DNA from: Bacillota bacterium
Lineage (GTDB): Bacteria > Bacillota > Clostridia > Peptostreptococcales > Anaerovoracaceae
Direction: 5' to 3'
NCBI GenBank assembly: GCA_017619905.1
Contig: JAFZRK010000002.1
Coordinates: 1 to 5,130 of the forward strand
DNA: 5,130 bases
The notes under the pieces were generated by a model, which worked only from the letters and a program-made list of their open reading frames with translations, was not told the DNA's origin and searched no databases. The translations under genes were made by a program, and so were the position numbers. Every line of letters starts with the position of its first letter. Position 1 is the stretch's first letter. Below are positions 4,493 through 5,130 of this stretch, piece after piece.

Positions 4493-5130
4493 ATGAAACT
4501 CAACGAAGCTCGTCCCGGCAGCAGTGCGAGGATAATAAGTGTAGGCGGAACAGGAGCATTAAGGCAGCATTTCCTGGACATGGGAGTCATTCCAGGAGCG
4601 GAGCTCAGCGTCGTAAAATACGCTCCCATGGGCGATCCCGTGGAGCTCATGATACACGGTTACTCTCTTACTCTGCGGCTCGCGGACTGCGAAAAGATAG
4701 AGATAGAAGCGATCGCGGATGCGTCGTCCGAAACAGAAGATCAGGCCGCGGAAAAGACGCAGGAGAGCCGCAGAAAAGCCGGCATATCCAAAGCCAGCCA
4801 CCCGGGCCTCGGCGAAGGCGGCAAGTTCCATCCCAAGGGCAGCGGCGATCCTCTGCCGGAGGGGACCACGCTGACGTTTGCTCTGGTGGGCAACCAGAAC
4901 AGCGGAAAGACCACGCTCTTCAACAAGCTTACCGGCTCCAACCAGCACGTGGGCAACTTCCCGGGCGTCACCGTGGACCGCAAGGACGGCCGCATAATAG
5001 GCCACGACGACACGCTCATAACGGACCTACCGGGCATATATTCCATGTCTCCGTTCTCCAGCGAGGAGCTGGTCTCCAGGGACTTCGTGCTTAAGGAAAA
5101 GCCGAAGGCGATCATCAACATCGTGGACGC
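4493..5130 (+). CDS. feoB: FeoAB fusion, ferrous iron transporter, partial at 3' end
   Basis: 212 full codons are visible. Residues 1-75 are a FeoA SH3-like domain (MGVIPGAELSVVKYAPMGDP, then GYSLTLRLADCEKIEI). Residues 76-125 are a charged linker ending in SHPGLGEGGKFHPKGSGDPLP. Residues 126 onward are the FeoB GTPase domain: G1 GNQNSGKTT (133-141), G2 around T160 in VGNFPGVTVD, and G3 DLPG (178-181). G4, G5 and the membrane transport domain lie beyond the edge. FeoB imports Fe2+ across the cytoplasmic membrane, and FeoA is its small cytoplasmic partner, here joined in cis. The G1 Pro of the E. coli type (GNPNSGKTT) is Gln, a variant I associate with Clostridia. Iron-dependent regulation is expected for the family; the palindrome upstream is a candidate site. 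No separate feoA precedes it here. Confidence 0.96.
   Translation, partial: MKLNEARPGSSARIISVGGTGALRQHFLDMGVIPGAELSVVKYAPMGDPVELMIHGYSLTLRLADCEKIEIEAIADASSETEDQAAEKTQESRRKAGISKASHPGLGEGGKFHPKGSGDPLPEGTTLTFALVGNQNSGKTTLFNKLTGSNQHVGNFPGVTVDRKDGRIIGHDDTLITDLPGIYSMSPFSSEELVSRDFVLKEKPKAIINIVD

Overview
The window looks like chromosomal DNA from an anaerobic Firmicute of the class Clostridia with a moderately GC-rich genome. The reasons are a FeoA-FeoB fusion whose linker and G1 sequence (GNQNSGKTT) match the type I know from gut Clostridia, textbook SigA promoters, AGGAGG-type ribosome binding sites, and frequent AGG and ATA codons. The assignment below class level is open. I see no rRNA, tRNA, CRISPR array, insertion sequence or phage gene.

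Layout. (1) 1-1073, minus strand, cut by the left edge: a protein with the full fold of 2-isopropylmalate synthase (LeuA) in which every catalytic and metal-binding signature I can align is replaced. (2) 1074-1384: a 311-base divergent intergenic region. It holds a consensus promoter firing left, an extended -10 promoter firing right, a 10-bp inverted repeat between them, and a possible leaderless 27-codon upstream ORF that overlaps the left gene by ATGA. (3) 1385-2599, plus strand: a membrane-anchored protein joining a DUF4760-like helical region to an M28-like zinc peptidase with all metal ligands present. (4) 2600-2695: a convergent gap with one strong bidirectional terminator. (5) 2696-4393, minus strand: a secreted PIG-L/LmbE-type deacetylase tethered by a Glu/Arg-rich coiled-coil stalk and a C-terminal transmembrane helix. 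(6) 4394-4492: a short divergent region where the two promoters overlap at their -10 boxes, next to a perfect 8-bp palindrome. (7) 4493-5130, plus strand, cut by the right edge: FeoAB, the ferrous iron transporter.

The four main genes do not form one operon; each appears to have its own promoter. The only regulatory link the sequence suggests is between the PIG-L deacetylase and feoAB, which share overlapping promoters and one palindrome. The most unusual items are the LeuA-like apparent pseudoenzyme, the membrane-anchored peptidase fusion and the stalked surface deacetylase. None of these amounts to a recognised defence or mobile system.
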